From contig JAUNUQ010000015.1 in assembly GCA_030538075.1 (NCBI GenBank), positions 1 to 53,705 of the forward strand: a DNA stretch of 53,705 nucleotides, in the 5' to 3' direction. Origin of the DNA: Tissierellia bacterium (GTDB taxonomy: Bacteria; Bacillota; Clostridia; Tissierellales; Peptoniphilaceae). Positions 23,886-32,446 of the stretch are shown piece after piece; position 1 is the stretch's first letter, and each line of letters starts with the position of its first letter. Made by a program: the position numbers and the translations under genes. Below the pieces are notes generated by a model, which saw nothing but the letters and a program-made list of their open reading frames with translations, was not told the DNA's origin and did not search any database.

Positions 23886-24701
23886 ATGAAAACAAACGGA
23901 AAAAAAGTGTTTATTTCAGCGGATATTGAAGGGGTTGCAGGACTGACAGTATGGGAAGAAGCTAGGCAGCAGGACTCCCAATATATTCAAATGGCCCGTC
24001 AAATGGGCTTTGAGGTTGCAGCGGCCTGTCGTGGCGCTGAAGCGGCAGGAGCACAGACAATTCTGGTCAAAGATTCCCATGCGAGTGGGCGAAATATCGA
24101 TGCGTATCTTCTGCCAAAAAACGTGGAATTGATCCGCGGATGGTATGGTGATCCCTATACGATGATCAGTGGGATCGATGAGACTTTCGATGCACTATTG
24201 TTTGTCGGTTACCATGATATCGCCGGCGGGGAAGGAAACCCAACTGCCCATACCATCAATTCCAGCAAGGTGGCATCCATTGAACTGAATGGTCAATTGG
24301 TGGGTGAGTTTCACCTAGAGGCCTATGCAGCAGCTTATCTGGGAGTTCCCGCGGTCTTTCTCAGTGGAGATGCAGCGATCTGTGAAAGGGCAAAGGACTT
24401 TTTACCTGGTATTCACACGGTGGCTACTAAATATGGGATAGGCGAGGGCACCCGGAGTATTGGGCCACAACTGGCGATCGAGCGCATTGAAGAACAGGTG
24501 CAAAAAGCGCTGGAAGCAGATCTGTCCACATGTTTAATCGAACTCCCAGAGAAATTCACAATCAGAGTGTATTATCGATACCATTACGACGCCCACCGAA
24601 ATTCCCACTATCCTGGTACGAGGAAGATCAGCCCCACGGGCATTGAGTATTCAAATGCTAATTATTATGAGATACTGCGGTTTTTGATGTTTGTAATCTA
24701 A
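23886..24701 (+). CDS. D-aminopeptidase, M55 family (DppA-like)
   Basis: This is a zinc-dependent peptidase of 271 residues (Bacillus subtilis DppA has 274), which removes D-amino acids such as D-Ala from short peptides. Metal ligands line up: Asp13 and Glu15 (FISADIEGVAG), His65 (KDSHASG), His110 (VGYHDIAG) and probably Glu141 (GEFHLEAY). His122 in TAHTINSS is in the catalytic region. It is the last gene of the operon, directly after a complete peptide importer and downstream of a D-amino-acid PLP enzyme, which gives a coherent pathway of import, D-residue release and deamination. A shared terminator lies at 24761-24796. The ribosome-binding site is weak (GAG just upstream). Confidence 0.9.
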   Translation: MKTNGKKVFISADIEGVAGLTVWEEARQQDSQYIQMARQMGFEVAAACRGAEAAGAQTILVKDSHASGRNIDAYLLPKNVELIRGWYGDPYTMISGIDETFDALLFVGYHDIAGGEGNPTAHTINSSKVASIELNGQLVGEFHLEAYAAAYLGVPAVFLSGDAAICERAKDFLPGIHTVATKYGIGEGTRSIGPQLAIERIEEQVQKALEADLSTCLIELPEKFTIRVYYRYHYDAHRNSHYPGTRKISPTGIEYSNANYYEILRFLMFVI

Positions 24702-24760
24702 GAGATTATGAATGCTCCAGGTATATTTGTTATGAGGAGCACCGAAACGAAACACGAATA

Positions 24761-24796
24761 AAAACAGGTCTTGCCCCCTTTGGCAAGACCTGTTTT
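24761..24796. terminator. Bidirectional terminator between D-peptide operon and arg operon
   Basis: A perfect 15-bp stem, AAAACAGGTCTTGCC (24761-24775) with GGCAAGACCTGTTTT (24782-24796), and a 6-base loop. The A and T ends provide a U run in both directions. It sits 4 bases from the argD stop codon. Confidence 0.92.
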
Positions 24797-24799
24797 AGA

Positions 24800-26017
24800 C
24801 TATTCTGGTTTTTGTTCCTTTAGAACTTCGGTTAGGTTGCTTAGCATCTGATCAATTTCCCCTTCTGTGATGACCAGTGGGGGGATAAAACGCAGGACAT
24901 AGTCGTGGGTGCAGTTGATGATGAAGCCTCGATCGAGCATGGCTTTGACTATGGGGGCGCCGGGGATATTTAGCTCTAGTCCGATGAGCAGGCCCAGGCC
25001 TCGAACATCGTTGACATAGTCACAATTCCCTTGGAGTTCTTTCAGTTTTGCTTTGAAATAGGCACCCGTATTTGCCGCTAGGCCGGGGATGTTTTGTTCT
25101 AGCATCTCCTCGACGACGGCTCTGGCTGTGCCTGTGGCCAGTGGGTTGCCACCAAAAGTGGTGCCGTGGGCGCCGGGGGTGAAGACATTGGCGTAATCGC
25201 CCTTCGCCAATATGGCCCCGATCGGTACGCCATTGGCCAATGCCTTTGCCAAGGTCATGATATCGGGCTCAACGCCATAGTGTTCATAGGCGAAGAGTTT
25301 GCCCGTTCTGCCCATACCGCATTGGATCTCGTCGTAGATGAGGGCACAGTCGTATTGATCGCAGAGTTCACGGGCTTTTTTCAGGAAGGCTGGGTCCACT
25401 GGATATACGCCGCCTTCGCCCTGTACTGGCTCCAAGATGATGCCTGCGGTGTTCTCGCCGACGACCTTCTCCAATGCTTCGATGTCATTAAAGGGCGTAA
25501 AGGAGAATCCCGCCGGTTCTGGACCATAGCCCTCTCGGTATTTTGCCACATCTGTGATGGATAGGGTGGCGATGGTTCGGCCGTGGAAACAGCCGCGCAT
25601 GGCGATGATCTCATTTTTTTGGGGACCATATTTCAAGTAGGCATATTTTCTGGCGAGCTTTACCGCTCCTTCATTGGCCTCGACGCCGGAGTTGCTGAAA
25701 AAGGCTCTGTCCGCAAAGGAGTTCTCGCAGAGCAGCTTCCCAAGTGTGGATTGCGCCTCTGTATAGAAGAAATTCGACGTGTGGACCAGAGTATTAACTT
25801 GGTGGTGCATGGCCTCTTTTACTTTATCGTTACTATAGCCCAGATTGACCGTGGCGATACCGGAGAGAAAGTCGATATATTCCCGTCCGTCCGTATCCAC
25901 AAGGGTGCAATCATATCCATCTGCCAATGCGATGGGATTACGGGCATAGGTCTTCATTAGGTACTGATCACCATCGGATAGGATTTGGGCGGTAGTAGTG
26001 CTCTTATCAGTTGTCAT
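24800..26017 (-). CDS. argD: Acetylornithine aminotransferase
   Basis: This is a class-III PLP aminotransferase of 405 residues, converting N-acetylglutamate semialdehyde to N-acetylornithine with glutamate, in arginine synthesis. Visible motifs are ALADGYDCTLVDTDGREYIDFLSGIA near the N-terminus, FHGRTIATLSITD, the Asp contact in YDEIQCGMGRTGK and the PLP lysine in MTLAKALANGVPIGA. AAAGGAG precedes the ATG. It is the last gene of the argC-argB-argD operon, 26 bases after argB, with a terminator just beyond. Paralogues for GABA, ornithine or lysine are possible for this fold, but the operon context settles the assignment. Confidence 0.95.
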   Translation of the reverse strand: MTTDKSTTTAQILSDGDQYLMKTYARNPIALADGYDCTLVDTDGREYIDFLSGIATVNLGYSNDKVKEAMHHQVNTLVHTSNFFYTEAQSTLGKLLCENSFADRAFFSNSGVEANEGAVKLARKYAYLKYGPQKNEIIAMRGCFHGRTIATLSITDVAKYREGYGPEPAGFSFTPFNDIEALEKVVGENTAGIILEPVQGEGGVYPVDPAFLKKARELCDQYDCALIYDEIQCGMGRTGKLFAYEHYGVEPDIMTLAKALANGVPIGAILAKGDYANVFTPGAHGTTFGGNPLATGTARAVVEEMLEQNIPGLAANTGAYFKAKLKELQGNCDYVNDVRGLGLLIGLELNIPGAPIVKAMLDRGFIINCTHDYVLRFIPPLVITEGEIDQMLSNLTEVLKEQKPE

Positions 26018-26043
26018 ATTTGCTCCTTTCCTGCGCAGAAGCG

Positions 26044-26916
26044 CTATTTATTTCGTACGACATTATCGGTGATCATGGTACCGATGCCGGTTTTCGTGAA
26101 TAATTCGAAGATGATAGAGTGGAGGACTTTTCCGTTGATGATATGGCAACGGCGCACTCCGCCCTTGATGGCCCCGACACAGCAATCCAGTTTCGGGATC
26201 ATGCCCCCGGTGATGATCCCCTCGTCGATGGCCTTTTTGACTTCTGAGATGGTCATCCGCCGAATATGTGTGGTCTCATCCTTGTAATCGCGGAGAACTC
26301 CGTCCACATCGGTGATCAGGATGAGCTTTTCTGCTCCGAGGGCGATTGCCAGGCGCTTTGCCGCTTCGTCGGAGTTGATATTGTAGCTCTCTCCATTTGG
26401 TCCAATGGCGACAGGAGAGACGATGGGCACATAACCCTGCTCCAAAATCGTATGGATGTATTTGGTGTTGATACCAGTGATCTCACCAACGAGGCCCAGT
26501 TTCGGATCTCGCTGCCTCGCCTGGATGGTGCGGCCGTCTTTGCCGTTGAGGCTGATGGAGGGCACTTCATTGGCGTTGAAGAGAGAGACGATATTCGGCG
26601 AGATCAATCCCGTCAGAACCATCTCAACGACCTTCATCACCTCGGGGGTTGTGACTCGTAATCCGTCTATGAAGGTGGGTTCCAAGCCCTGTAATCGCAT
26701 ATAATATGTGATATCCGGTCCGCCACCGTGGACGATGATGGGATTCATCCCGATGTATTTGAGCAATACGATGTCTCGTATCACTGATTTTTTTAGGTTT
26801 TCATTGACCATGGCATGACCGCCGTATTTGATGACGACGATCTTCTTATGAAATTTTTTGATATATTCGAGACTGTGGATCAATATCTCCGCAGTCACTT
26901 GATCTTTAACAATCAT
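26044..26916 (-). CDS. argB: Acetylglutamate kinase
   Basis: This is the amino-acid kinase of arginine synthesis, 290 residues, phosphorylating N-acetylglutamate. Conserved features are VVIKYGGHAM (nucleotide binding), IIVHGGGPDI, the substrate loop SLNGKDGRTI, YNINSDEAAKRLA and ILITDVDGVL. An N-terminal helix of about 20 residues before the core is the kind found in arginine-feedback-inhibited hexameric forms, so inhibition by arginine is likely. The ATG at 26916 follows TTGGAGGATACA; an upstream in-frame ATG at 26937 would overlap the argC stop codon and lacks a site. It lies between argC and argD on the reverse strand. Confidence 0.95.
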   Translation of the reverse strand: MIVKDQVTAEILIHSLEYIKKFHKKIVVIKYGGHAMVNENLKKSVIRDIVLLKYIGMNPIIVHGGGPDITYYMRLQGLEPTFIDGLRVTTPEVMKVVEMVLTGLISPNIVSLFNANEVPSISLNGKDGRTIQARQRDPKLGLVGEITGINTKYIHTILEQGYVPIVSPVAIGPNGESYNINSDEAAKRLAIALGAEKLILITDVDGVLRDYKDETTHIRRMTISEVKKAIDEGIITGGMIPKLDCCVGAIKGGVRRCHIINGKVLHSIIFELFTKTGIGTMITDNVVRNK

Positions 26917-26936
26917 TGTATCCTCCAAGTCGATCA

Positions 26937-27983
26937 CTACGGCCAGACGGGCAATTGAGTGAGTCCCTTGGACTCCTCGATGCCGAAGAGCAGGTTCATA
27001 TTTTGTATGGCCTGTCCGCTTGCTCCTTTTATTAAATTATCGATGACCGACACCAGGACGATATTGCCAGTGCGCGTGTCGACTTTGTATCCGATGTCGC
27101 AAAAATTCGAACCAGCGACTGCCTTGGTAATGGGCAGGGTTTCGCTGCCAGTGATGCGGATGAAGTACTCATCACCGTAGTATTGGTGGTAGAGCTCTGC
27201 AAGGTCTTGCTCCGTCAATGCGCCAGTGTTCTCCACATAGATGGTAGATAGGATCCCGCGCAGCATGGGGACGAGATGGGGTGTGAACTGGATCTGTACT
27301 GGCTCTTGGGCAAAGAGGCTCAGCTGCTCTTCCATCTCTGGTGTATGCCTGTGCTGTCCTACTCCGTAAGCCGCTAAATTCTCGGAAGCTTGGGAATAGA
27401 GGTTGCCATCGCGCAGGGATCTGCCCCCTCCGGAAACGCCGGATTTGCTGTCTGAAATGATGCGACTGGTGCCGACCAGTTTTTCCTTCATCAGTGGATA
27501 GAGTGCCAACAGGACGGAGGTGGGGTAACACCCGGGGTTTGCGATCAGATCCGTCTTTGGGATCTGTTCGCGGTACACTTCGCATAGGCCGTAGACGGCA
27601 GTTTTCAACTCCTCCTGGGCGATATGGGGCGTGTCATACCACTCCTCATAGACCACAGGGTCCTTTAGGCGAAAATCGGCCGATAGGTCGATGACCTTCA
27701 AATTGGCGTCTAAAGCTGCTTTGACTGCTTTTTGGGTCAGACCATGGGGAAGTGCACAGAAGAGCACATCAATTTTCGAAAAGTATTCATTTTGAACGAT
27801 ATCCAAAGAAGTACAACTCAGATCGATCGCACCTCGCAAATTAGGGTAAAGCGATGTGTAGGATCGTCCCTCGAAGCTGTTCGAATCTAAAAATACGAGT
27901 TCGATATCTTCCCGGCTTGCCAACAGACGAGTCAGCTCTCCTCCGGCATATCCAGTAGAACCCAGTATTCCAACTTTTATCAT
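26937..27983 (-). CDS. argC: N-acetyl-gamma-glutamyl-phosphate reductase
   Basis: This is the third enzyme of arginine synthesis, 348 residues, reducing N-acetylglutamyl phosphate with NADPH. The nucleotide loop is VGILGSTGYAGGEL at the N-terminus, and the catalytic cysteine is in ANPGCYPTSVLLAL, followed by SDSKSGVSGGGR. The ATG at 27983 is preceded by AGGAG with 7-base spacing; the open frame extends to 28034 but without a site. It is the first gene of argC-argB-argD. argJ or argA, needed for the first acetylation step, is not in this cluster and must be elsewhere. A sigma-A promoter is visible about 55 bases upstream. Confidence 0.95.
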   Translation of the reverse strand: MIKVGILGSTGYAGGELTRLLASREDIELVFLDSNSFEGRSYTSLYPNLRGAIDLSCTSLDIVQNEYFSKIDVLFCALPHGLTQKAVKAALDANLKVIDLSADFRLKDPVVYEEWYDTPHIAQEELKTAVYGLCEVYREQIPKTDLIANPGCYPTSVLLALYPLMKEKLVGTSRIISDSKSGVSGGGRSLRDGNLYSQASENLAAYGVGQHRHTPEMEEQLSLFAQEPVQIQFTPHLVPMLRGILSTIYVENTGALTEQDLAELYHQYYGDEYFIRITGSETLPITKAVAGSNFCDIGYKVDTRTGNIVLVSVIDNLIKGASGQAIQNMNLLFGIEESKGLTQLPVWP

Positions 27984-28038
27984 ATTCATTCTCCTACTAT
28001 TCATTTGTTGTAATTGTAAAAAAATATAAATCAAGACT

Positions 28039-28067
28039 ATCTTATAAAAATACTAACCAAAAGTCAA
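28039..28067 (-). promoter_or_regulatory. Sigma-A promoter of the arg operon
   Basis: On the reverse strand TTGACT (28067-28062) is followed by a 17-base spacer and TAAGAT (28044-28039). The leader to the argC ATG is about 50 bases and A+T-rich. Two TGAAT half-sites occur close to the start codon, but in direct rather than inverted orientation, so I do not call an arginine operator. Confidence 0.65.
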
Positions 28068-28131
28068 GCAGTATACTATATGACGTTGAAGTGAAAAAGA
28101 TATTGTCTTTGTGTAAAATTTTGGAATAAAT

Positions 28132-28153
28132 AAGAAGCCCGTTCGGGCTTCTT
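28132..28153 (-). terminator. Terminator of the dlt operon
   Basis: AAGAAGCCC (28132-28140) and GGGCTTCTT (28145-28153) form a perfect 9-bp stem with a GTTC/GAAC tetraloop. It is followed on the reverse strand by a T-rich run (ATTTATTCC). It starts 6 bases after the dltX stop codon. Confidence 0.85.
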
Positions 28154-28158
28154 GGGTA

Positions 28159-28281
28159 TTAAAAGTTATTGTAGATAAAGGCGGGCGCCCCTGTGGATTC
28201 ATTCCATAGGGCATAGAGCAGTATCGCCATCATCAGCAGATAGAATAATAATGTGGTTTGCAATAGTCCTTTATCCTTCAT
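28159..28281 (-). CDS. dltX: DltX, small membrane protein of teichoic acid D-alanylation
   Basis: This is a 40-residue protein. It begins MKDKGLLQTTLLFYLLMMAI, has one hydrophobic segment (about residues 7-25) and ends APAFIYNNF. The C-terminal FIYNxF is the hallmark of DltX, which is required for D-alanylation in other Firmicutes and whose tail is proposed to carry D-alanine from DltC/DltB to teichoic acid. Its ATG is one base after the dltD stop codon (TGA-g-ATG), so translation is coupled. Known dltX genes usually lie before dltA; here it is the last gene of the operon, just before the terminator. Confidence 0.88.
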   Translation of the reverse strand: MKDKGLLQTTLLFYLLMMAILLYALWNESTGAPAFIYNNF

Positions 28282-28282
28282 C

Positions 28283-29443
28283 TCAATCCCCTCGTAGATT
28301 CAAAATCACTTCATCGATATAGACCCAGCCCACTTCCCCCATATGCATGATATCCTTCAGAAAATGTGGCTCATATTCATGACGGGACAAATCTGCCAAT
28401 CGGACATCTTCCGCCTCGGCGAATGCTCGGATTTTTGCATAATACTCCTGTCTTTTCTCGAGAGGGAACCCGGTGTAGTCCGCCCATTGTCCGTGTAGGG
28501 GAGTGCTGACGAGGGTCACCTCAATGCCCTGCTCCTTTGCCATCCTGAGGAAGAGTTTCAGGTCTTCATATTCAGGAGAGGAGGAGTAGTCTATGTCCTG
28601 TCCGGTGTTTTTTAAGCTGTCCAATTGGTTTTGAATATTGGTCAGGTAATAGCTGTCATCGATGTGGAACGCATTGTTGGTCGAGCTCTCCGTAGCGCGG
28701 CCAATTGCCGATTGTAGCCATTCTTCTTTTTGAAAGACGGGCTCTGATGGAAAGTACTGTGCATCCAGCTTTAAGGGAAATAGCTTCATCGCCAATTTCC
28801 AGCGCTGACGAAAGGAGTCCATATTGGTGTTGATTCCCGTGGAGAATACCAATATGGGATCATTGGAATCATCTAGATAGAAGGAGGAGAGGTCCTGCAG
28901 TGATCTTTGATATCCCTCAAAGCCCTGGCTCCCCTGGATCAATCGTTCGATGAAGTCCCTCTTTAATCCCTCCGATAGATCCTCGTTTGCCATCGCGGTT
29001 TGAACCATTGAGATGGAGAGATTCGCCGGGATCGCTGCAGCTTCTATGCCCTGGGGAACAAACCATTGAGGCGATAGGATGAGCAGGACTTTTTTGTATC
29101 CCATCTCAGGACCAATCGCCCCGAGGATACCGGCATGGATTAAGGTCTGATAGCCGCCCTGTCCCACTTTCAGGAGATTGAAGTCCTCCGTGTTAAAGAC
29201 GGAAAAGGGGTAGCTAGGTTTATCCGAATCGCTGTTGAGTTCGGATGAGCCCATGACGACTAGGGTATTCTCTGAGAGACTCTTTTTTAGAACCTCAGCG
29301 GATTTGAATTTTGACTCCTCTGTAAAGGTCCTAAGGACCTGTACGGGGGTATGATCGATCGTACGATTGATAAAGATCTGAAGACCGATTAGAGAAGCCA
29401 CAACGAGTGCACAGGCCAAGCAAAAACCCTTTATCATCCTCAT
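28283..29443 (-). CDS. dltD: D-alanyl-lipoteichoic acid biosynthesis protein DltD
   Basis: This is a membrane-anchored SGNH-type esterase of 386 residues that completes transfer of D-alanine to lipoteichoic acid on the outside of the cell. It has a single N-terminal membrane anchor (ACALVVASLIGLQIFI) and an extracellular catalytic domain. The nucleophile is the Ser in VVMGSSELNS near residue 66, and the Asp/His pair is in LKDIMHMGEVGW near the C-terminus. The length is a little under the roughly 420 of Bacillus and Lactobacillus proteins. The dltC stop codon is 3 bases upstream. Together with dltA, dltB, dltC and dltX it makes a complete system. Confidence 0.93.
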   Translation of the reverse strand: MRMIKGFCLACALVVASLIGLQIFINRTIDHTPVQVLRTFTEESKFKSAEVLKKSLSENTLVVMGSSELNSDSDKPSYPFSVFNTEDFNLLKVGQGGYQTLIHAGILGAIGPEMGYKKVLLILSPQWFVPQGIEAAAIPANLSISMVQTAMANEDLSEGLKRDFIERLIQGSQGFEGYQRSLQDLSSFYLDDSNDPILVFSTGINTNMDSFRQRWKLAMKLFPLKLDAQYFPSEPVFQKEEWLQSAIGRATESSTNNAFHIDDSYYLTNIQNQLDSLKNTGQDIDYSSSPEYEDLKLFLRMAKEQGIEVTLVSTPLHGQWADYTGFPLEKRQEYYAKIRAFAEAEDVRLADLSRHEYEPHFLKDIMHMGEVGWVYIDEVILNLRGD

Positions 29444-29446
29444 CTT

Positions 29447-29680
29447 CTATTTCGCCTTGGCTTTGACGACCTCGATGATCTTCGATGGCGTGTTGAACTC
29501 TTCTCGCTCCAATTCGCTGGGGGAGATGATGATGTCATATTCCTCCTCCAACTCCACGATCAAATTGACCACGCCTAGGGAGTCGAGGAGTCCCGTTTCA
29601 AAGAGGTCTGTGTTTAGAGCATCCGTTAAGCTGGACTCTCCAGTCACTTCGATGATAATCTCGAGTATTCTCTCGTCCAT
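29447..29680 (-). CDS. dltC: D-alanyl carrier protein DltC
   Basis: This is an acyl-carrier-like protein of 77 residues that carries D-alanine on a phosphopantetheine arm from DltA to DltB. The attachment serine is in FETGLLDSLGVVNLI. The rest is acidic and helical, as expected. The ATG at 29680 has AGGAGG with 4-base spacing; the open frame to 29713 would overlap dltB and lacks a site. It is encoded between dltB and dltD with short gaps, so the operon order is dltA-dltB-dltC-dltD-dltX. Confidence 0.95.
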   Translation of the reverse strand: MDERILEIIIEVTGESSLTDALNTDLFETGLLDSLGVVNLIVELEEEYDIIISPSELEREEFNTPSKIIEVVKAKAK

Positions 29681-29688
29681 ATTTCCTC

Positions 29689-30855
29689 CTAAAAGAATAA
29701 GTATTTCATCCAAGCCGCAAAACGGCCGGAAAAGATAAAAAATCCAATCATCGCCAGATGAAAGGTGACAATTGTCGAGAAGGCACGATAGGATAATTGA
29801 TTCCTGTGGGTTTTGTAAAATTCACTTCGCTGCTGATATAGATCTGTCAGAGCGAGCAAGACTCCATGATAGAGTCCATACAACAGATAGCTGGAGCTCA
29901 GTCCATGCCAGGCGCCCATCATGCCCATATTGATCATATAGCTAATGGCCGCAGTCTGCTGCATGGTACTAAATCTCTTTTTCTTGATGAAGCCCTTGAC
30001 GATTCGGGAGAATAAAAAATCTCGAAACCAAAAGGATAAGGACATATGCCATCTGTTCCAAAAATCTTTGATATCCACGCTGAGAAAGGGCTTGTTGAAA
30101 TTGATGGGGGTGTTGATCCCCAAAATATTTGCCGTCCCCACTGCCAGATTGCTATAGCCAGCAAAGTCAAAGAACAGATAGAAGCCATATACATACATAT
30201 AGGCGAGGTTACGCATTGGGTGAAAGTCCAAGGTTAACCGCTGTAGATGACCATACAGATAATCCGCTAGAACAAATTTGTAAACCAGGCCAAGGATCAG
30301 GGTGAACAGACCGGATCCCAGTAGCTCCAGATACTCCTCTCGACTTTTCTTCCCATTTAGATCCTCCGAAAAACGCCGGCTGCGGTCGATGGGTCCTGAG
30401 CTCATCGTCGGAAAAAAAGTCATAAAGGGCAGGTAGTCGCTAAGGGAGAGATCTTTGATCAGTCCGTCTTGGATTTCTATGACCATTTGAAGGGACTTAA
30501 AGCTGATATAGGACAATCCCAAAAAGCCCAGGGGAGATAGATTCAATACAGGGAACAGTTTATTGAGTACGAGGGGTGCTAAGGTCAGCCCGAGGGCGAT
30601 TTTATAATAGGGTCCTTTTCTCTTGTGAACTCCGCGTTTTTGGAGAAACCAATTCAGGATCACCCAGATCGATGCGATATAGACGGCGAGAGCAGCGAGC
30701 TCCCCAGGCGAGCTGCGGTAGATCCAAATGGCAAATCCCAATGACAATCCAGTGATCCAGCCCTTGCCCTGTAATCCCCAGAGTTTGAGCAGGACGGTGA
30801 TCCCCAAGAGGGGCACTAAAACGATAAAGAACTCCAATCCGTCAAAATAACTCAT
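29689..30855 (-). CDS. dltB: D-alanyl transfer membrane protein DltB (MBOAT family)
   Basis: This is a multi-pass membrane acyltransferase of 388 residues with about 11 hydrophobic segments. It passes D-alanine from DltC across the membrane. The MBOAT histidines are present in MGAWHGLSSSYLLYGLYHG near residues 315-335, and the pore-region signature FWNRWHMSLSFWFRDFLF lies before them. Its start overlaps the dltA stop by 4 bases (ATGA), a normal coupling. Relatives in alginate O-acetylation share the fold, but the neighbours fix the assignment as DltB. Confidence 0.95.
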   Translation of the reverse strand: MSYFDGLEFFIVLVPLLGITVLLKLWGLQGKGWITGLSLGFAIWIYRSSPGELAALAVYIASIWVILNWFLQKRGVHKRKGPYYKIALGLTLAPLVLNKLFPVLNLSPLGFLGLSYISFKSLQMVIEIQDGLIKDLSLSDYLPFMTFFPTMSSGPIDRSRRFSEDLNGKKSREEYLELLGSGLFTLILGLVYKFVLADYLYGHLQRLTLDFHPMRNLAYMYVYGFYLFFDFAGYSNLAVGTANILGINTPINFNKPFLSVDIKDFWNRWHMSLSFWFRDFLFSRIVKGFIKKKRFSTMQQTAAISYMINMGMMGAWHGLSSSYLLYGLYHGVLLALTDLYQQRSEFYKTHRNQLSYRAFSTIVTFHLAMIGFFIFSGRFAAWMKYLFF

Positions 30856-32351
30856 TGTTTCAGCTCCGATAAGGCCTTTCGATCCACCTTGCCATTATTG
30901 GTACGGGGCAGCTCATCTAAGAAGACAAATCGCTGGGGAATCATGTATCCATTGACAAAGGCAGCCAATGCCTCCCTCAATTCAGCAGCTTTCTCAAGGG
31001 GATCAGGGACTTCTTCTCCTGTCACTACATAGGCGACCAAGCGCTGGACCTTACCGCTCCCATAGACTGGAAGCACAGCGCATGCTCTTACCTCTGGAAG
31101 CCTGAGGAGATTTGCTTCAACATCTCCGAGTTCAATCCGGTAGCCGTTGAGTTTGATCTGATTGTCCGTGCGACCAGAGCAGTAGTACAGGCCCTCTTTG
31201 ATATAGCCCAGATCACCTGTGTGATAGCCTGGGAGCCTTTTTCCATCGATGTCATACTCCTTGAAGACCTGGGATGTCTTTTCCGGTTCCTTAAAATATC
31301 CGGCGCTGACGGTGTCCCCTAAGATCAAGATCTCTCCACTATCAGAAAAATTCCCCTCTTCATCTAAAAAGGCCAGGATGGTCCCCGGTTTTGGTCGGCC
31401 GATGGGGAGGACTTCGCCTGCTGCAGCCATTTCAGGGGAGATCTTCACAGAGGTGACCGCCACCGTAGATTCCGTTGGACCATAGGTGTTGATCACCTTT
31501 GCCCTCGGGAATCGGTCCATGAGACGTTTTGCCGTCTTGGGGCTGAGAATCTCACCACAGAATAAAAAGACCTCCAGTTTGGGCATTAGCTCTTGATTGA
31601 ACTGCCGATCCGCTAAACACAAATCCACGAAGGATGGGGTCGACACCCAAACCTTGGCATTGGATCGGGATAGGGAGAGATAGAGCTCTTTGTAGTCGCT
31701 CTGGGTGTCTTTATCGAGGGCATGAAGGCAGCCGCCGCTCCCCAAGCTCATATACAGATCCATTACGGACAGGTCAAAGGAGAAGGGAGCTTGGTTTAAA
31801 AACACCAGACCCTCTCGGTGATCCACTAGGGACAGGGCCCAATTGACAAAATGATCTAGGCATCGGTAGGGGATCGTGACCCCCTTTGGTTCGCCGGTAC
31901 TGCCAGAAGTGAAGATGATATAGTATAGATCTTCGGCCTCGAGTTGGATATCAACGTCCATCTCTGGGGCATCGGCCTCTATGATTTCGGAGAATCCCTC
32001 CATATCCACCGCTCCTTGGAGAGGGCGTTCGCTCAGATTAAAGATGCATTTTGGCGCTACTTTATTGATGATCTGCTCCACTCGAGTAGCAGGTGTATAC
32101 TCGTCAACGGGAACATAGCACCGACCGGACTTCACGCAGCCTATGAAAGCGGCGAGCATGAAGGGTGATTTGTGTCCGTATACGACCACAGGGGTCTTGT
32201 CTTCGCCGAGAGTTTCCGTGAGATAAGCGGCGATCCGATCGGAATCACGAGCGAGCTGTCGATAATGATATATGATTTTCTCTCCCCGCTTTTCATATAC
32301 ATAACAGGGAGCATTGGTTTTGGCATAGTTTGAGAGACGTTCCAATAACAT
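30852..32351 (-). CDS. dltA: D-alanine--D-alanyl carrier protein ligase DltA
   Basis: This is an adenylate-forming (ANL superfamily) enzyme of 499 residues that activates D-alanine with ATP and loads it onto DltC. Motifs in order: YYIIFTSGSTGEPKGVTIP (phosphate loop, near residue 142), INTYGPTESTVAVT (near residue 287), YHTGDLGYIKEGLYYCSGR (near residue 375) and the catalytic lysine in NNGKVDRKAL near the C-terminus. GGAAGGGG precedes the ATG. It is the first gene of the operon. D-alanylation lowers the negative charge of the cell wall and is commonly linked to resistance to cationic peptides. Confidence 0.95.
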   Translation of the reverse strand: MLLERLSNYAKTNAPCYVYEKRGEKIIYHYRQLARDSDRIAAYLTETLGEDKTPVVVYGHKSPFMLAAFIGCVKSGRCYVPVDEYTPATRVEQIINKVAPKCIFNLSERPLQGAVDMEGFSEIIEADAPEMDVDIQLEAEDLYYIIFTSGSTGEPKGVTIPYRCLDHFVNWALSLVDHREGLVFLNQAPFSFDLSVMDLYMSLGSGGCLHALDKDTQSDYKELYLSLSRSNAKVWVSTPSFVDLCLADRQFNQELMPKLEVFLFCGEILSPKTAKRLMDRFPRAKVINTYGPTESTVAVTSVKISPEMAAAGEVLPIGRPKPGTILAFLDEEGNFSDSGEILILGDTVSAGYFKEPEKTSQVFKEYDIDGKRLPGYHTGDLGYIKEGLYYCSGRTDNQIKLNGYRIELGDVEANLLRLPEVRACAVLPVYGSGKVQRLVAYVVTGEEVPDPLEKAAELREALAAFVNGYMIPQRFVFLDELPRTNNGKVDRKALSELKQ

Positions 32352-32381
32352 GGCAATCCCCTTCCAATCTTAATTGTCTGT

Positions 32382-32390
32382 ATTATACCA
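32382..32390 (-). promoter_or_regulatory. Extended -10 promoter of the dlt operon
   Basis: On the reverse strand the sequence reads TGGTATAAT: a perfect TATAAT with an upstream TGn extension, about 31 bases before the dltA ATG. No good -35 hexamer lies at 16-18 bases, which extended -10 promoters can tolerate. Confidence 0.5.
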
Positions 32391-32446
32391 TAGAAATAAA
32401 GTGCAGAGATGAACTTCAGAATTACCTGTCAAGATTGGCATAGTAT

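Noticed and set aside
27984-28010. Arginine operator upstream of argC
   Set aside because: The two TGAAT half-sites are direct, not inverted, repeats; the match to an ARG box is too weak.
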